This document shows positions 6,632 through 15,927 of a DNA stretch of 40,688 nt, one piece after another (the first letter of the stretch is position 1; each line of letters begins with the position of its first letter). The stretch is taken from positions 1-40,688 of the IMG/VR virus record IMGVR_UViG_3300046328_000109; one strand, 5' to 3'. Below the pieces are notes generated by a model that was not told the DNA's origin, did no database searches, and was given only the letters and a program-made list of their open reading frames with translations. Made by a program: the position numbers and the translations under genes. Source of the DNA: a virus.

Positions 6632-9600
6632 TTAATCCGATGTTTTATTTCCATCATTATTAATTCTAATAATATCATTGGCAACCTGTCCATCATATGT
6701 ATTATAATCACCCATTATTATAATTTCATCATCTGAATTGATTAGAATATTTGTAACTGAGCCAGCAAATCCATCACCAAATGTTGAATCAACACTACCG
6801 TTAGTATTTAATCTAATAATTTTATTTGATGTTATACCACTATATATTTGAAAATCACCACCAACTAATATTTTATTATTTGATTGTTGTTTTATTGCTC
6901 TAACAGTACCATCGAAACCATCTCCAAATATTGTATCAACACTACCGTCTGAATTTAATCTAATAATATTATTTAATGATGGTTCAACATCATAACTTTC
7001 AATACTACCACCAACAAGTATTTTACCATCGGATTGTTGTTCAATATCTAACACTAAACCACTGCCACTAAAACCAGTACCAATCTGAAAAGTTTCATCA
7101 ATAGTTCCACCAGTATTTAATCTAATAATTCTACTTTTAGAAACACCACTATATGATGTAAATTCTCCACCGACAAGTATTTTACCATCAGATTGAATAG
7201 CTAACGTTCTAACTATAGTATCAAAACCAGATCCAATCTGAAACGTATTATCAATTGTACCACCAGAATTTAATCTAATGATTCTATTTCTGGTAGTTAC
7301 ACCACTATATGATGTAAATTCTCCACCGACAAGTATTTTACCATCGGATTGGATTGACATATCATATACTTGATTACCAAATCCACTACCAGTTGTGAAG
7401 GTTGAATCAATAGTTCCATCAATATTTAATTTTACAATTCTATTAGATGATGTGCCATTATATGATGTAAATGAACCACACATTAAATACTTATTATCAT
7501 GTGTTCTTAATATTTTATAAACAATTCCATCACTAAAACCAGAACCAATAATAAAATTATTATTAACATAACCTCTATTATTTAAATTTATTAATCTATT
7601 AGCTGATATGTTACCAGTATTTGCACTATATGATGTGAAACTTCCACCAATCAAATAACCATCATCCAACTTTAATGCTGTATTTACCGTATTATTAAAA
7701 CCATTTCCAAAATCCATAAAATCTTGTGATGTTACAACAAATTCAGATCCATAATCTGATTTTCCACTATCATAATATCCAGCTTTATATGTGAATTTTT
7801 GTTGATGAAAAATTGTATTTCGGATTGATATACCACCTTTTCTTAAAATTGCTGTTGCTGGCAATAATTGTGATACAAATGTTTGAAAATACCCATTAAA
7901 ATTGTTTAGGTATTTATATAACTTTATAAAATTATAATTATTTAAAAATGTCGTACCACTTTGAGTTTGTCCATTATAGTATAAATCATACAATGTTGAT
8001 AATGTTGGGTAGTAACCACCTTCATAATTTGTAATAATCTTTCTATCTTTTGCATCAATAAATTCTCGTGTTATTTTATTAATAAATTCCAAGAACGTCA
8101 TCTCAGATGCAATACTTCCATCACTAAAACTATATGCACCTAAACCAGCATCACCAGTATTAATATAATAAAATATATTTATTGTATCACCAATCCTAAG
8201 TGGTGCGTTAAAAAATATTTGTTTTTTATTTGTTGATGATAATGTAAAATCAACATCATTAGTTAAAGTTATACCATTTACTATAACTTTCATTGCGTAT
8301 TCATTAAATGCACTATATTGCATTATATATGTAAACTTATTAAGCAATGAATTATAATAGAAGTTACTAGCGAACAATGATGTTACTCTATGAAAATCTG
8401 AATATTTTTCAACCAATATTGATGTATCATTAATTTCCAAATATGTTATTACAATTGTATCTGTTGTTTTTAAATATGCACCCAATATTGATGATCTTAC
8501 AATAACCTCTTTTCGATTTGATGGGTTTATTATATAATCACCGTCAGTTGCACCAATACCTTTTGTTAATGTTACACCATTTAATGTTAATTGAACATCA
8601 CCAGCAGGTTCTTTTGGTAGTGTAAATACAGTTTGACCATCAGATGTTACGGCAAATTTTGTTACAACATATTTAACAGTTGCTGATGTTAATACACCGC
8701 TTCTATCTACTGTATATGTAACAGATATTGTATCATTAAATCCAACATAGTTTTTATATGCAGATACGTTTAATATAATTTCTTGCTCGTTTAATGGATT
8801 GATATAATAATCGTTTTCGCCTGGGATTGTACCGATGGCCAATGTAATACCATTTATATTTACTTGTATATCACCTAACTGTTCTTCTGGAATAATAAAA
8901 TTAGTTTGTGATGAACCAGTTATATCCAAAGGAATGTTTATATATAAAAATGGCATAGTAACGCCAGTTGATGATATTGGATAGTTATATAAACTATTAT
9001 ATTTATAAAATTCATATTCAATACCTCTAGCTATATCAAATGATACATCAATCTCTTTTGTATTAATTATTAATTTACTATCATTTTGTGTATAATTAGT
9101 TTCAGTATCATTCCTAACTGTCGCACCAGTATACGTCCATGATTTTTTATTATCTACTGTTCTATTTAATTTAAATCCAACATTCCTAAAATTATCCATA
9201 TAAGCATTACCACCATCGGTATTTCCACTTAATTGAAAATAAAATCTAGAATCTTCTAATGGTGATATTGGATAACCTTCAGAATTATATGGATTGGATG
9301 TCGATCTAATATCGATTGCCAATTCAATAGTGTCAACATTTATTTTTTCATCTACAGTATAAACATACTCATTGATTGATATTAATGAATCTGGTATTCC
9401 TAAGAATAAGAACATTGATCTAATAGCTTCTCTAGTTCCCTTTGATTTCCAAAAGTAATTAGTGTTTAAAACAATTCTTCTCCATAATTCAATATCAACT
9501 TCTGCTGGTAGATATGATTCACTATCTTCACTAGAACTATCACCGAAAAATCTTTTTAATAAATCATTTTCATCAACTAAGTTAAATGTATCCCAACCAA

Positions 9601-10780
9601 ATACCCTTGCAAAATTTTTAATTAATACATCTGGTATGTTATTTTTCTTATCATAATTAATTTTATTTAAATATGATATTGAATCAATGAAACGTTTTAT
9701 TTCATCAAATTCTCTACCATATACTCTAAGTAATTTTGATATTTTTTGATCTGATGTTAAATCATACGATTTTAATGATTGTGGTGTTAAAAATCTATAT
9801 ATTAGATCGGTTTTATAATCATCATATTGAACTCCGACATTATATAATCTTTGTAAAAATTCACCGTATTCCGAACCAGATATATCAATATTATAACCAT
9901 CACTTGTTGGCCATAATATTTGAGTGTCAATTAATACACTCTCACCCCTATCATTTTGCTGTGGTATTTTTAACTTAATTATATAACCGTCAATTGATTT
10001 ATTTGCTAACAAAAATTCTTCAAAATCAGATAAATCTTTTATTGCTTTATTATATGTTGAGAAATTTGGTTTAATATGAAATGTTGTCGATAATGTTGTT
10101 AATCCAGTTGTAACAGTTAATTCAGTAAATGGATTACCACTAACTTTAAAATATATGCTAGTATCTGAATATCCAGTAAATCCAATAATATTATACTCTG
10201 TTGTTCTTGATGTGTTTCTAAATATTGAATATAAGTTATATGATAGATTTAAATTTCTAATCTCCAATCCCTCTGGATATTGACTATTGCCATAATCATA
10301 TATTAATCCGAAATTGTTTTCGATTGGCGCAATTGGTGTTCTAAATGTTGCAGTATTTGAATATATATCATATGAATAATCATTAACAGTATTATACATC
10401 TGTCTATCAAATATGTTGGGTACATACATACTAGCTGGAAATTTTGTTATAATCTCTTCAATAGAAATTCTAATATATTCAGCTAATGATCCAAACTTGG
10501 CATAGTTGTTTAGATCTGTCTTATCGTAGTTTAATAATAATCTTTGTGATAATGTGGAGATTGTTTTGGATTCATCAACTGTTAGATTGATGTTCTCCAA
10601 TGTAATTGGTTCAAGAAATACACCCAGAACATTATTATAATTTCTGATGTTTCTATTTGATAGATTTGTCTCTAATGAGAAATCACCTGCACTGAATAGG
10701 GTTTGTGATGGAGAATTCTTAAAAGAACCACCAACCAAATCATAATTTATATTACCATTAATGACTCTTCTTGTTGCCAA
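6632..10780 (-). CDS. Large tail protein: tail-protein-I-like region, beta modules and delta-60 propeller
   Basis: 1382 residues, translated from a TTG at 10780; an in-frame TAG two codons upstream rules out a longer form. The middle (about 330-465) resembles phage tail protein I: KLLRVYGREFDEIKRFIDS, FARVFGWDTFNL and FWKSKGTREAIRSMFLFLG, the last with the W-K-x-K-G-T-R signature of P2 gpI-like baseplate proteins. Residues about 600-875 hold at least three related beta modules of the type F-x-L-P-x-x-P-x-G-D-V-Q-L-T-L-N-G-V-x-L. From about 1018 to the end are seven copies of a delta-60 (DUF5122) blade, e.g. DGKILVGGEFTSYSG and RIIRLN-x-x-G-T-I-D, predicting a seven-bladed propeller. It is probably a baseplate hub or fibre-bearing protein with a carbohydrate- or surface-contact head. 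Confidence 0.75.
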   Translation of the reverse strand: MATRRVINGNINYDLVGGSFKNSPSQTLFSAGDFSLETNLSNRNIRNYNNVLGVFLEPITLENINLTVDESKTISTLSQRLLLNYDKTDLNNYAKFGSLAEYIRISIEEIITKFPASMYVPNIFDRQMYNTVNDYSYDIYSNTATFRTPIAPIENNFGLIYDYGNSQYPEGLEIRNLNLSYNLYSIFRNTSRTTEYNIIGFTGYSDTSIYFKVSGNPFTELTVTTGLTTLSTTFHIKPNFSTYNKAIKDLSDFEEFLLANKSIDGYIIKLKIPQQNDRGESVLIDTQILWPTSDGYNIDISGSEYGEFLQRLYNVGVQYDDYKTDLIYRFLTPQSLKSYDLTSDQKISKLLRVYGREFDEIKRFIDSISYLNKINYDKKNNIPDVLIKNFARVFGWDTFNLVDENDLLKRFFGDSSSEDSESYLPAEVDIELWRRIVLNTNYFWKSKGTREAIRSMFLFLGIPDSLISINEYVYTVDEKINVDTIELAIDIRSTSNPYNSEGYPISPLEDSRFYFQLSGNTDGGNAYMDNFRNVGFKLNRTVDNKKSWTYTGATVRNDTETNYTQNDSKLIINTKEIDVSFDIARGIEYEFYKYNSLYNYPISSTGVTMPFLYINIPLDITGSSQTNFIIPEEQLGDIQVNINGITLAIGTIPGENDYYINPLNEQEIILNVSAYKNYVGFNDTISVTYTVDRSGVLTSATVKYVVTKFAVTSDGQTVFTLPKEPAGDVQLTLNGVTLTKGIGATDGDYIINPSNRKEVIVRSSILGAYLKTTDTIVITYLEINDTSILVEKYSDFHRVTSLFASNFYYNSLLNKFTYIMQYSAFNEYAMKVIVNGITLTNDVDFTLSSTNKKQIFFNAPLRIGDTINIFYYINTGDAGLGAYSFSDGSIASEMTFLEFINKITREFIDAKDRKIITNYEGGYYPTLSTLYDLYYNGQTQSGTTFLNNYNFIKLYKYLNNFNGYFQTFVSQLLPATAILRKGGISIRNTIFHQQKFTYKAGYYDSGKSDYGSEFVVTSQDFMDFGNGFNNTVNTALKLDDGYLIGGSFTSYSANTGNISANRLINLNNRGYVNNNFIIGSGFSDGIVYKILRTHDNKYLMCGSFTSYNGTSSNRIVKLNIDGTIDSTFTTGSGFGNQVYDMSIQSDGKILVGGEFTSYSGVTTRNRIIRLNSGGTIDNTFQIGSGFDTIVRTLAIQSDGKILVGGEFTSYSGVSKSRIIRLNTGGTIDETFQIGTGFSGSGLVLDIEQQSDGKILVGGSIESYDVEPSLNNIIRLNSDGSVDTIFGDGFDGTVRAIKQQSNNKILVGGDFQIYSGITSNKIIRLNTNGSVDSTFGDGFAGSVTNILINSDDEIIIMGDYNTYDGQVANDIIRINNDGNKTSD

Positions 10781-10797
10781 TTTCTATATACTTTCAT

Positions 10798-10805
10798 ATA
10801 AATAG
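10798..10805 (-). promoter_or_regulatory. Late-promoter motif (site 4)
   Basis: Coding strand TCTATTTATATGAAAG, 17 bases before the TTG start at 10780. Its constant distance supports that TTG as the true start of the 1382-residue protein. Confidence 0.7.
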
Positions 10806-10816
10806 ATTTGGATTAA

Positions 10817-13357
10817 TTATTTAACAAAATCTTCGTAGTATTGGATTAATTGATTTTCGTTGTTAAAATATTTAACATTATCTGGTGGTGAATAATTAAC
10901 CATTTCACGTCCTTTTATTACCAATCCATCATATCCAATATTTTTCATCTCATCACTAATTGTTGTCTTTTCACTAAAGAAATGATTACTTCTAGGTACA
11001 TTATGTTTTTTGCAAAAATTGGTTACAAGTTGTTGTTGAAAAATTTCTGCCATATTTGTGTCGTTAAAAACTTTTGGTTTTTTTGGTATCGCATTTAAAA
11101 CAAAATAAACTTGACCATATTTTTTAGCCATAGCTTTATTTGATAAAGCTGCTGTATATAATCCACTACCAAACATAGCACCAGCATTGTTTTCTTCACC
11201 AACATTTCCAGAAATACCCCTCAATGTAACATTATTACGCTTCCATCTTAAATATTCGTTTCTGTTGAAACTTTTGTTTGGATTTGTAATATTATTTAAT
11301 TCTTCTGTTATTATATTAATAATATCAATATTTTGTTTTGATTTATTAATCATTCTTTCATTTATTGCTGATTGATTATTTTTATATTTATCTATTAATG
11401 ATTGTATCTCTTGTTTATGTTCTTGTGGCGTATGTGTTAACAAACTATTAATTATATCTAAATCTAATTTATCTTTTACATATGGAAATATTTGCTTAAC
11501 CATATCATACTTTTGTTCTTGTGGTGTAAAATATAATAAAATACGAACCACATCCCATTCCAATTTATCCTTCACATATGGAAATATTTGCTTAACCATA
11601 TCATACTTTTGTTCTTTTGATAATTTATATAACAAACTATTAATTATATCTGAATTCAATTTATCCTTCACATATGGAAATATTTGCTTAACCATATCAT
11701 ATTCTTGTTCTTGTGGTGTGTTATCTAACAACCTATTAATCATACTAGAATCCAATTTATCCTTCACATATGGAAATATTTGCTTAACCATATCATATTC
11801 TTGTTCTTGTGGTGTGTTATCTAACAACCTATTAATCATACTAGAATTCAATTTATCCTTCACATATGGAAATATTTGCTTAACCATATCATACTTTTGT
11901 TCTTGTGGTGTGTTATCTAACAACCTATTAATCATACTAGAATCCAATTTATCCTTCACATATGGAAATATTTGCTTAACCATATCATACTTTTGTTCTT
12001 GTGGTGTGTTATTTAACAACCTATTAATCATACTAGAATCCAATTTATCCTTCACATATGGAAATATTTGTTTAATCATATCATACTTTTGTTCTTTTGA
12101 TAATTTATATAACAAACTATTAATTATATCTGAATTCAATTTATCTTTTACATATGAAATTATTTGTTTAACCATATTGTATTTTTGTTCTATTGATGCG
12201 TTTTTAAATAATATATTAACACTCTGTGCATTCAATTTATCACCATCCAATAAACCAATCTGAAAACTATATGATACTTCTTCAACACCAAATCCAATAC
12301 CAGCAGTGCCTTTTATTAATTCACCAATTCTTTTACTTAATATATCATCATATCTTTTCTTTAATTTACCATTACTCATCACATAATCAAACATATACTT
12401 ACTTATTGGTACACCCAATCCAATATACAAATTTTTTAGATCATCGGGTAACGCATTAAACTGATTATCGGTTATATGTTTATTCATCTTAACATATACA
12501 TCTAAGTAATTACGTTTTTCTTTATAATCTAACTTTGCAAACTCTTCATCACTTATTCCACTATTATATTTATTAAATGTCTCTTTTTCCTTTGGTGATA
12601 AGGGTATTGGTTTAATTAATTCTTGTTTACCATTTAATTCGGGTGCAAATTTTAAAATATCATTCCATGACATTAGTTTATCACCATCATTTTGTGCTGA
12701 TGTAACCGTATATTGTTGTTGTGTGGTATTATTAAGTTTAGCGTTTTTATGTACTTGTACAACAAAAAAATGATATTTATCTTTAAACGATCCATTAAAT
12801 ACATTTTTGGTCATATTCCAAACACCAAATTCATTTTCGGTTGCTTTAATTCTTTTTATAAAATAGAATGCAGGTTCATTCTCTTTGAACCTATATGTTG
12901 AAAACATATTAGATGCATCAGTACGAGATATGCACCAAGAATAAGGAAATTTACCTTTATATTTAATGCAAGCACGAGGTGAATTGGCGTATTTAATATC
13001 AAGCTGATCATCTTTAAGGACAATATTCCCAGGGAATTCTAACGTTTCATCTTCTTCATCCTCTTCTTCAAATGAAGCATTTTTTATATTACGCTTACCT
13101 TTAACATAATCAACAATAGTTTCAAGCTGATGAAAATCTTTATAGTTATCTATAATTTTACGTTTATCTTTATCAATTTTAAAATCAATAATATCATCAT
13201 TAAGTTCTCTAAAATCTTTAATAGTTTTAAATGTATCAATATAGTTATCAATGATTTTAGAATCAATACCTTGTTTAAGGTATTGTGCTTTCATTGATTT
13301 AAAATCTTCGTTCAAAAAGTTTTTAATCTCACTTTCTATTATATTCTTTAAATTCAT
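10817..13357 (-). CDS. Multidomain virion-type protein with 32-aa repeats and ADP-ribosyltransferase-like C-terminus
   Basis: 846 residues. The N-terminal MNLKNIIESEIKNFLNE resembles the start of the ParB-like protein at 33057. Residues about 120-230 form a domain with ACIKYKGKFPYSWCIS and a later NDGDKLMSW, a pattern I have seen in large-phage proteins but cannot name. Residues 388-643 are eight tandem 32-residue repeats (see 11429-12196). From about 710 to the end comes LRGIS, GSGLYTAAL, a KYGQVYFVL strand, then GYDGLVIKGREMVNYSP and VKYF. This order (Arg, G-x-x-Y, Y/F-G strand, G-Y-D-G, a final Y-x-P and V-K) fits polyvalent-type ADP-ribosyltransferases. It sits among baseplate genes, 12 bases after 13370-14272, so it is probably made late and carried in or on the virion. 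Confidence 0.65.
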   Translation of the reverse strand: MNLKNIIESEIKNFLNEDFKSMKAQYLKQGIDSKIIDNYIDTFKTIKDFRELNDDIIDFKIDKDKRKIIDNYKDFHQLETIVDYVKGKRNIKNASFEEEDEEDETLEFPGNIVLKDDQLDIKYANSPRACIKYKGKFPYSWCISRTDASNMFSTYRFKENEPAFYFIKRIKATENEFGVWNMTKNVFNGSFKDKYHFFVVQVHKNAKLNNTTQQQYTVTSAQNDGDKLMSWNDILKFAPELNGKQELIKPIPLSPKEKETFNKYNSGISDEEFAKLDYKEKRNYLDVYVKMNKHITDNQFNALPDDLKNLYIGLGVPISKYMFDYVMSNGKLKKRYDDILSKRIGELIKGTAGIGFGVEEVSYSFQIGLLDGDKLNAQSVNILFKNASIEQKYNMVKQIISYVKDKLNSDIINSLLYKLSKEQKYDMIKQIFPYVKDKLDSSMINRLLNNTPQEQKYDMVKQIFPYVKDKLDSSMINRLLDNTPQEQKYDMVKQIFPYVKDKLNSSMINRLLDNTPQEQEYDMVKQIFPYVKDKLDSSMINRLLDNTPQEQEYDMVKQIFPYVKDKLNSDIINSLLYKLSKEQKYDMVKQIFPYVKDKLEWDVVRILLYFTPQEQKYDMVKQIFPYVKDKLDLDIINSLLTHTPQEHKQEIQSLIDKYKNNQSAINERMINKSKQNIDIINIITEELNNITNPNKSFNRNEYLRWKRNNVTLRGISGNVGEENNAGAMFGSGLYTAALSNKAMAKKYGQVYFVLNAIPKKPKVFNDTNMAEIFQQQLVTNFCKKHNVPRSNHFFSEKTTISDEMKNIGYDGLVIKGREMVNYSPPDNVKYFNNENQLIQYYEDFVK
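11429..12196 (-). repeat. Eight tandem 96-bp coding repeats
   Basis: Eight consecutive 96-bp units inside the 846-residue protein, each coding for 32 residues of the form (P/S)(Q/K)EQ-K-Y-D-M-V-K-Q-I-F-P-Y-V-K-D-K-L, then a variable I-N-x-L-L half. The first half is almost invariant in DNA as well as protein, so the units expanded or were homogenised recently. The second half varies (SSMINRLLDNT, SDIINSLLYKL, EWDVVRILLYFT). Two helices per unit predict an alpha-solenoid. A partial ninth unit follows below 11429. Confidence 0.9.
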
Positions 13358-13369
13358 ACAATATAAAAA

Positions 13370-14272
13370 TTAAGCTATATCATCGGTAATAATATTATCG
13401 AAATCTTTACTTTCATCAATAGTTGTTCTTTTTAGTTTGGCCTCATATAATAATTTTTGGAAATCATCTCTTAGTTCAAACGTATCAAATTGTTTATAAA
13501 TTAATCTATTTTTATCATAATATGTAACAATTCCATCTTCTGCACTTCTGATTTGTTCACCAAATATACCAATGGCCAATGTATCCAATGTATTTTCAAC
13601 CAATTCAACTTCCAACATTACTGGATTAAATTGTGTATTTATTAATAATATTTCTTGATTTGCTGATCCAATAAATGGTGTTGAGTTAGGTTTAACGCTT
13701 GCAGCCGTTGATGGTGTTAATGTTAAAAATAATAGATTGGATGTATCATTAAATCTATATCTAACACTTGTTTGTGTTGTGTTATTTATGTTCTCGTTTA
13801 CTGGTTCAACTCTATTGGCAGATGTTACAATTCTAAATACACCTCTGGTTTTATCACCATTATCTTCAAAGTATTCTATTCTATAACCAACCAATCCATT
13901 ATTCCCTAACTTATCAGATATATCAGCTAATTCTGGAAGTGTAGTATCAATTAATATACCCTTTACAGATGGTATGGCAGATAAAACACCACAATCAGTA
14001 ATCGTTGTTTTGATTTGTTTAGGTCTAATTATTATATTATATATTCCAAGATTATTGAATATATCTGAAGGGAGTTTTAGATTATACATACCACCAAATA
14101 TGGATGTACCCTCATCAGTAGGTTCATTTAGTTCAGTTAATACATCAGATGCTTCTAATCTATAAACTGTTAATGATTGTGTAACTCTGTCTGGTGAGTA
14201 TGTATAAAAAATATCAATATCAGTTATTGATATATCTGTTGGTCTTATATTTCCGAAATAACCAGTAGCCAT
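13370..14272 (-). CDS. Probable baseplate/tail structural protein
   Basis: 300 residues, starting MATGYFGNIRPTDISITDID and continuing FYTYSPDR. The N-terminal G-x-F-G-N-I-x-P-x-D-I arrangement resembles proteins next to baseplate genes in large marine and Bacteroidetes phages. The rest is beta-rich with a charged helical tail (LRDDFQKLLYEAKLKR). No enzyme motif is visible. A late motif lies 15 bases before its ATG, directly after the terminator of the CCA enzyme gene, so it opens a new late transcription unit that continues into the 846-residue gene. Its exact place in the virion is unknown. Confidence 0.6.
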   Translation of the reverse strand: MATGYFGNIRPTDISITDIDIFYTYSPDRVTQSLTVYRLEASDVLTELNEPTDEGTSIFGGMYNLKLPSDIFNNLGIYNIIIRPKQIKTTITDCGVLSAIPSVKGILIDTTLPELADISDKLGNNGLVGYRIEYFEDNGDKTRGVFRIVTSANRVEPVNENINNTTQTSVRYRFNDTSNLLFLTLTPSTAASVKPNSTPFIGSANQEILLINTQFNPVMLEVELVENTLDTLAIGIFGEQIRSAEDGIVTYYDKNRLIYKQFDTFELRDDFQKLLYEAKLKRTTIDESKDFDNIITDDIA

Positions 14273-14287
14273 TTATAATTGTTTCAT

Positions 14288-14295
14288 ATAAATAG
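14288..14295 (-). promoter_or_regulatory. Late-promoter motif (site 5)
   Basis: Coding strand AACTATTTATATGAAA, 15 bases before the ATG at 14272 and 6 bases beyond the T-tract of the terminator at 14301-14333. The order terminator, then motif, then gene argues that the motif initiates transcription. Confidence 0.75.
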
Positions 14296-14300
14296 TTTAT

Positions 14301-14333
14301 AAAAAAATCCCCATACTATATGTGATGGGGATT
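14301..14333 (-). terminator. Rho-independent terminator after the CCA enzyme gene
   Basis: On the minus strand a 9-bp stem AATCCCCAT/ATGGGGATT with a 10-base loop, followed by a run of Ts. It starts 3 bases after the stop of the CCA enzyme gene. Confidence 0.85.
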
Positions 14334-14336
14334 ATA

Positions 14337-15665
14337 TTATGCTACTTGTTTAATGAACTGTTTAACAAAGCAAACATAGTTTAATTTATTTAATTTTTTT
14401 GCATCTTGCAAATCTAAACATTGTTTTAATATTGTTTTAAATGATGGTGATGGTGTTAATTCAAATTCATCAATTAAGACCTGACCAGTTACGATTGGTC
14501 TTAACTCATCACTTAGCAATATTGCATCAATATCCTTTTGTCTTATGTCTGGTGTACAACCTTCAATCGGTGGTCTACCTGATACATCACATCTACAAAC
14601 TTCAACAAGATGTTCATATGTTAAACCAACTTCCAATAGTCTTCTAAGTATCTTTTTCAAATATTTATCAGATATTTTCTGTTGTGTGTGAACCATATGA
14701 AATTCAACCAAAACCAATATTTGTTTTATTGTCTTGCCATCAAAATATTTCAGATTTTCAAGCATTTTTTGGGTTGGTTCTAATCCAGCAACATCGTGAC
14801 CATAGGCCGTCCATCTACCTTTTCGAAATACCGTTGTTGATGCTTTTCCAAGGTCATGACAAATCATTGCCAATCTAATCAAATAATCACTTGCTTGATC
14901 CAATGTATGCATTGTATGTTCAAATGCATCACCCTCTGGATGCCAGATTGGGTCTTGTTGAATACCAATCAAATCTGATAGTTCTTTAAAATAATAATCA
15001 AGCCAATCAACATCTTTCAAAAATCTAAAAAAGATTGATGGTTTTGTTGCTTGATGAAGCATTTTATACAACTCCATACCAACTCTTTCGTTTGATATAT
15101 CAGTTGGTTTGATTGATTTACACAATTGTTTAAGTTCATCACTTGGTAATAAATCAAATCTACTTGCAAACCTAGCTGCTCTTAACACTCTTAAACTATC
15201 TTCCGCAAATGCATCAGATACATGCGTTAATCGCATTTTGGTTATATCAGATATACCACCATATGGATCAATATATTCACCAGATAGGATATCTTTTGCT
15301 ATTGCGTTGATTGTGAAATCTCTTCTAAGCAAATCTTGCTCAATAGAAACATCATCAACAATAATATCAAAGTCTTTTCTGGATTGGCCAGATTTTAATT
15401 CGGCTCTACCTAAAGCAAAATCAATCTTCTTATCATCAATTGTTGCTATCCAAACAGGAAACTTCTCACCAACTTCAATGGTTAATTTGTCACACAAATG
15501 TGATAAAATCTGTGTTAAAGCTTCCTTATCCTTAACTCCAATCAAACAAATGTCTATATCATCGGAGGTTATGCCCATAATCCCATCTCTAACATAACCA
15601 CCAACAAAATATGATGTTATTCCCATTGTTTTAAGCCTTCTCGCAATTTGTATCATTCTTTTCAT
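14337..15665 (-). CDS. cca: CCA-adding tRNA nucleotidyltransferase with HD domain
   Basis: 442 residues from ATG 15665; an in-frame TTG at 15683 would add six residues but is less likely. It is a complete class II CCA enzyme of the long, HD-bearing type. The polymerase-beta-like head has VGGYVRDGIMG and DDIDIC (metal-binding Asp-x-Asp), then RRDFTINAIA, DPYGGISDI, and the fingers helix SLRVLRAARFASRF. The C-terminal half has HPEGDAFEHTMHTLDQA and AMICHDLGKA, the HD phosphohydrolase motif of E. coli-type enzymes. The enzyme restores CCA ends on tRNAs in the cytoplasm, implying the phage maintains its own or the host's tRNAs. It follows five small paralogues and ends at a strong terminator. Confidence 0.9.
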   Translation of the reverse strand: MKRMIQIARRLKTMGITSYFVGGYVRDGIMGITSDDIDICLIGVKDKEALTQILSHLCDKLTIEVGEKFPVWIATIDDKKIDFALGRAELKSGQSRKDFDIIVDDVSIEQDLLRRDFTINAIAKDILSGEYIDPYGGISDITKMRLTHVSDAFAEDSLRVLRAARFASRFDLLPSDELKQLCKSIKPTDISNERVGMELYKMLHQATKPSIFFRFLKDVDWLDYYFKELSDLIGIQQDPIWHPEGDAFEHTMHTLDQASDYLIRLAMICHDLGKASTTVFRKGRWTAYGHDVAGLEPTQKMLENLKYFDGKTIKQILVLVEFHMVHTQQKISDKYLKKILRRLLEVGLTYEHLVEVCRCDVSGRPPIEGCTPDIRQKDIDAILLSDELRPIVTGQVLIDEFELTPSPSFKTILKQCLDLQDAKKLNKLNYVCFVKQFIKQVA

Positions 15666-15697
15666 GTGTAATCTAACGTACAATCAATTAAAAGGTT

Positions 15698-15910
15698 TCA
15701 ATTTTCAACATCCATTTCAAAATCAAATTCAAAAGTAACATATTGAACTAATTTCATATCAATTTCACCAAATTTCATTTGGAAAAATGAGTCAACTGAT
15801 ACAATACCCCTTAATTCACCAGTTTCTATATTAGTGAATATCTTATTTAGGATTGGCACTAAATGTTGGCAATATGTGAAATTTCTATTATTAACTTGAT
15901 ATCTGAACAT
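15698..15910 (-). CDS. Small tandem-family protein, copy 5 (70 aa)
   Basis: Fifth and last of five adjacent paralogues in transcription order. The shared core reads F-T-Y-C-Q-H-L-V-P-ILNKIFTNIETGEL (residues 11-34), then a variable middle and a Phe-rich acidic tail unlike the other copies. No known domain; possibly a helical hairpin followed by a beta strand (F-G-E-I-D-M). It lies 32 bases before the CCA enzyme start and 17 bases after copy 4, so it belongs to the same transcript. Confidence 0.65.
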   Translation of the reverse strand: MFRYQVNNRNFTYCQHLVPILNKIFTNIETGELRGIVSVDSFFQMKFGEIDMKLVQYVTFEFDFEMDVEN

Positions 15911-15927
15911 TATATAGTGATTGTTAT

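Noticed and set aside
11429-12196. CRISPR array or minisatellite
   Set aside because: The 96-bp units are contiguous, in one frame and code for regular 32-residue repeats, with no short repeats separated by unique spacers.
11718-12263. Open plus-strand frame of 181 codons across the repeat region
   Set aside because: It is the antisense of the 32-residue repeats. The repeat keeps both strands open; no plus-strand gene, start signal or partner is seen anywhere in the window.
15109-15597. Plus-strand frame of 162 codons opposite the CCA enzyme gene
   Set aside because: The minus-strand frame has the full motif set of a CCA enzyme; the plus frame is its antisense.
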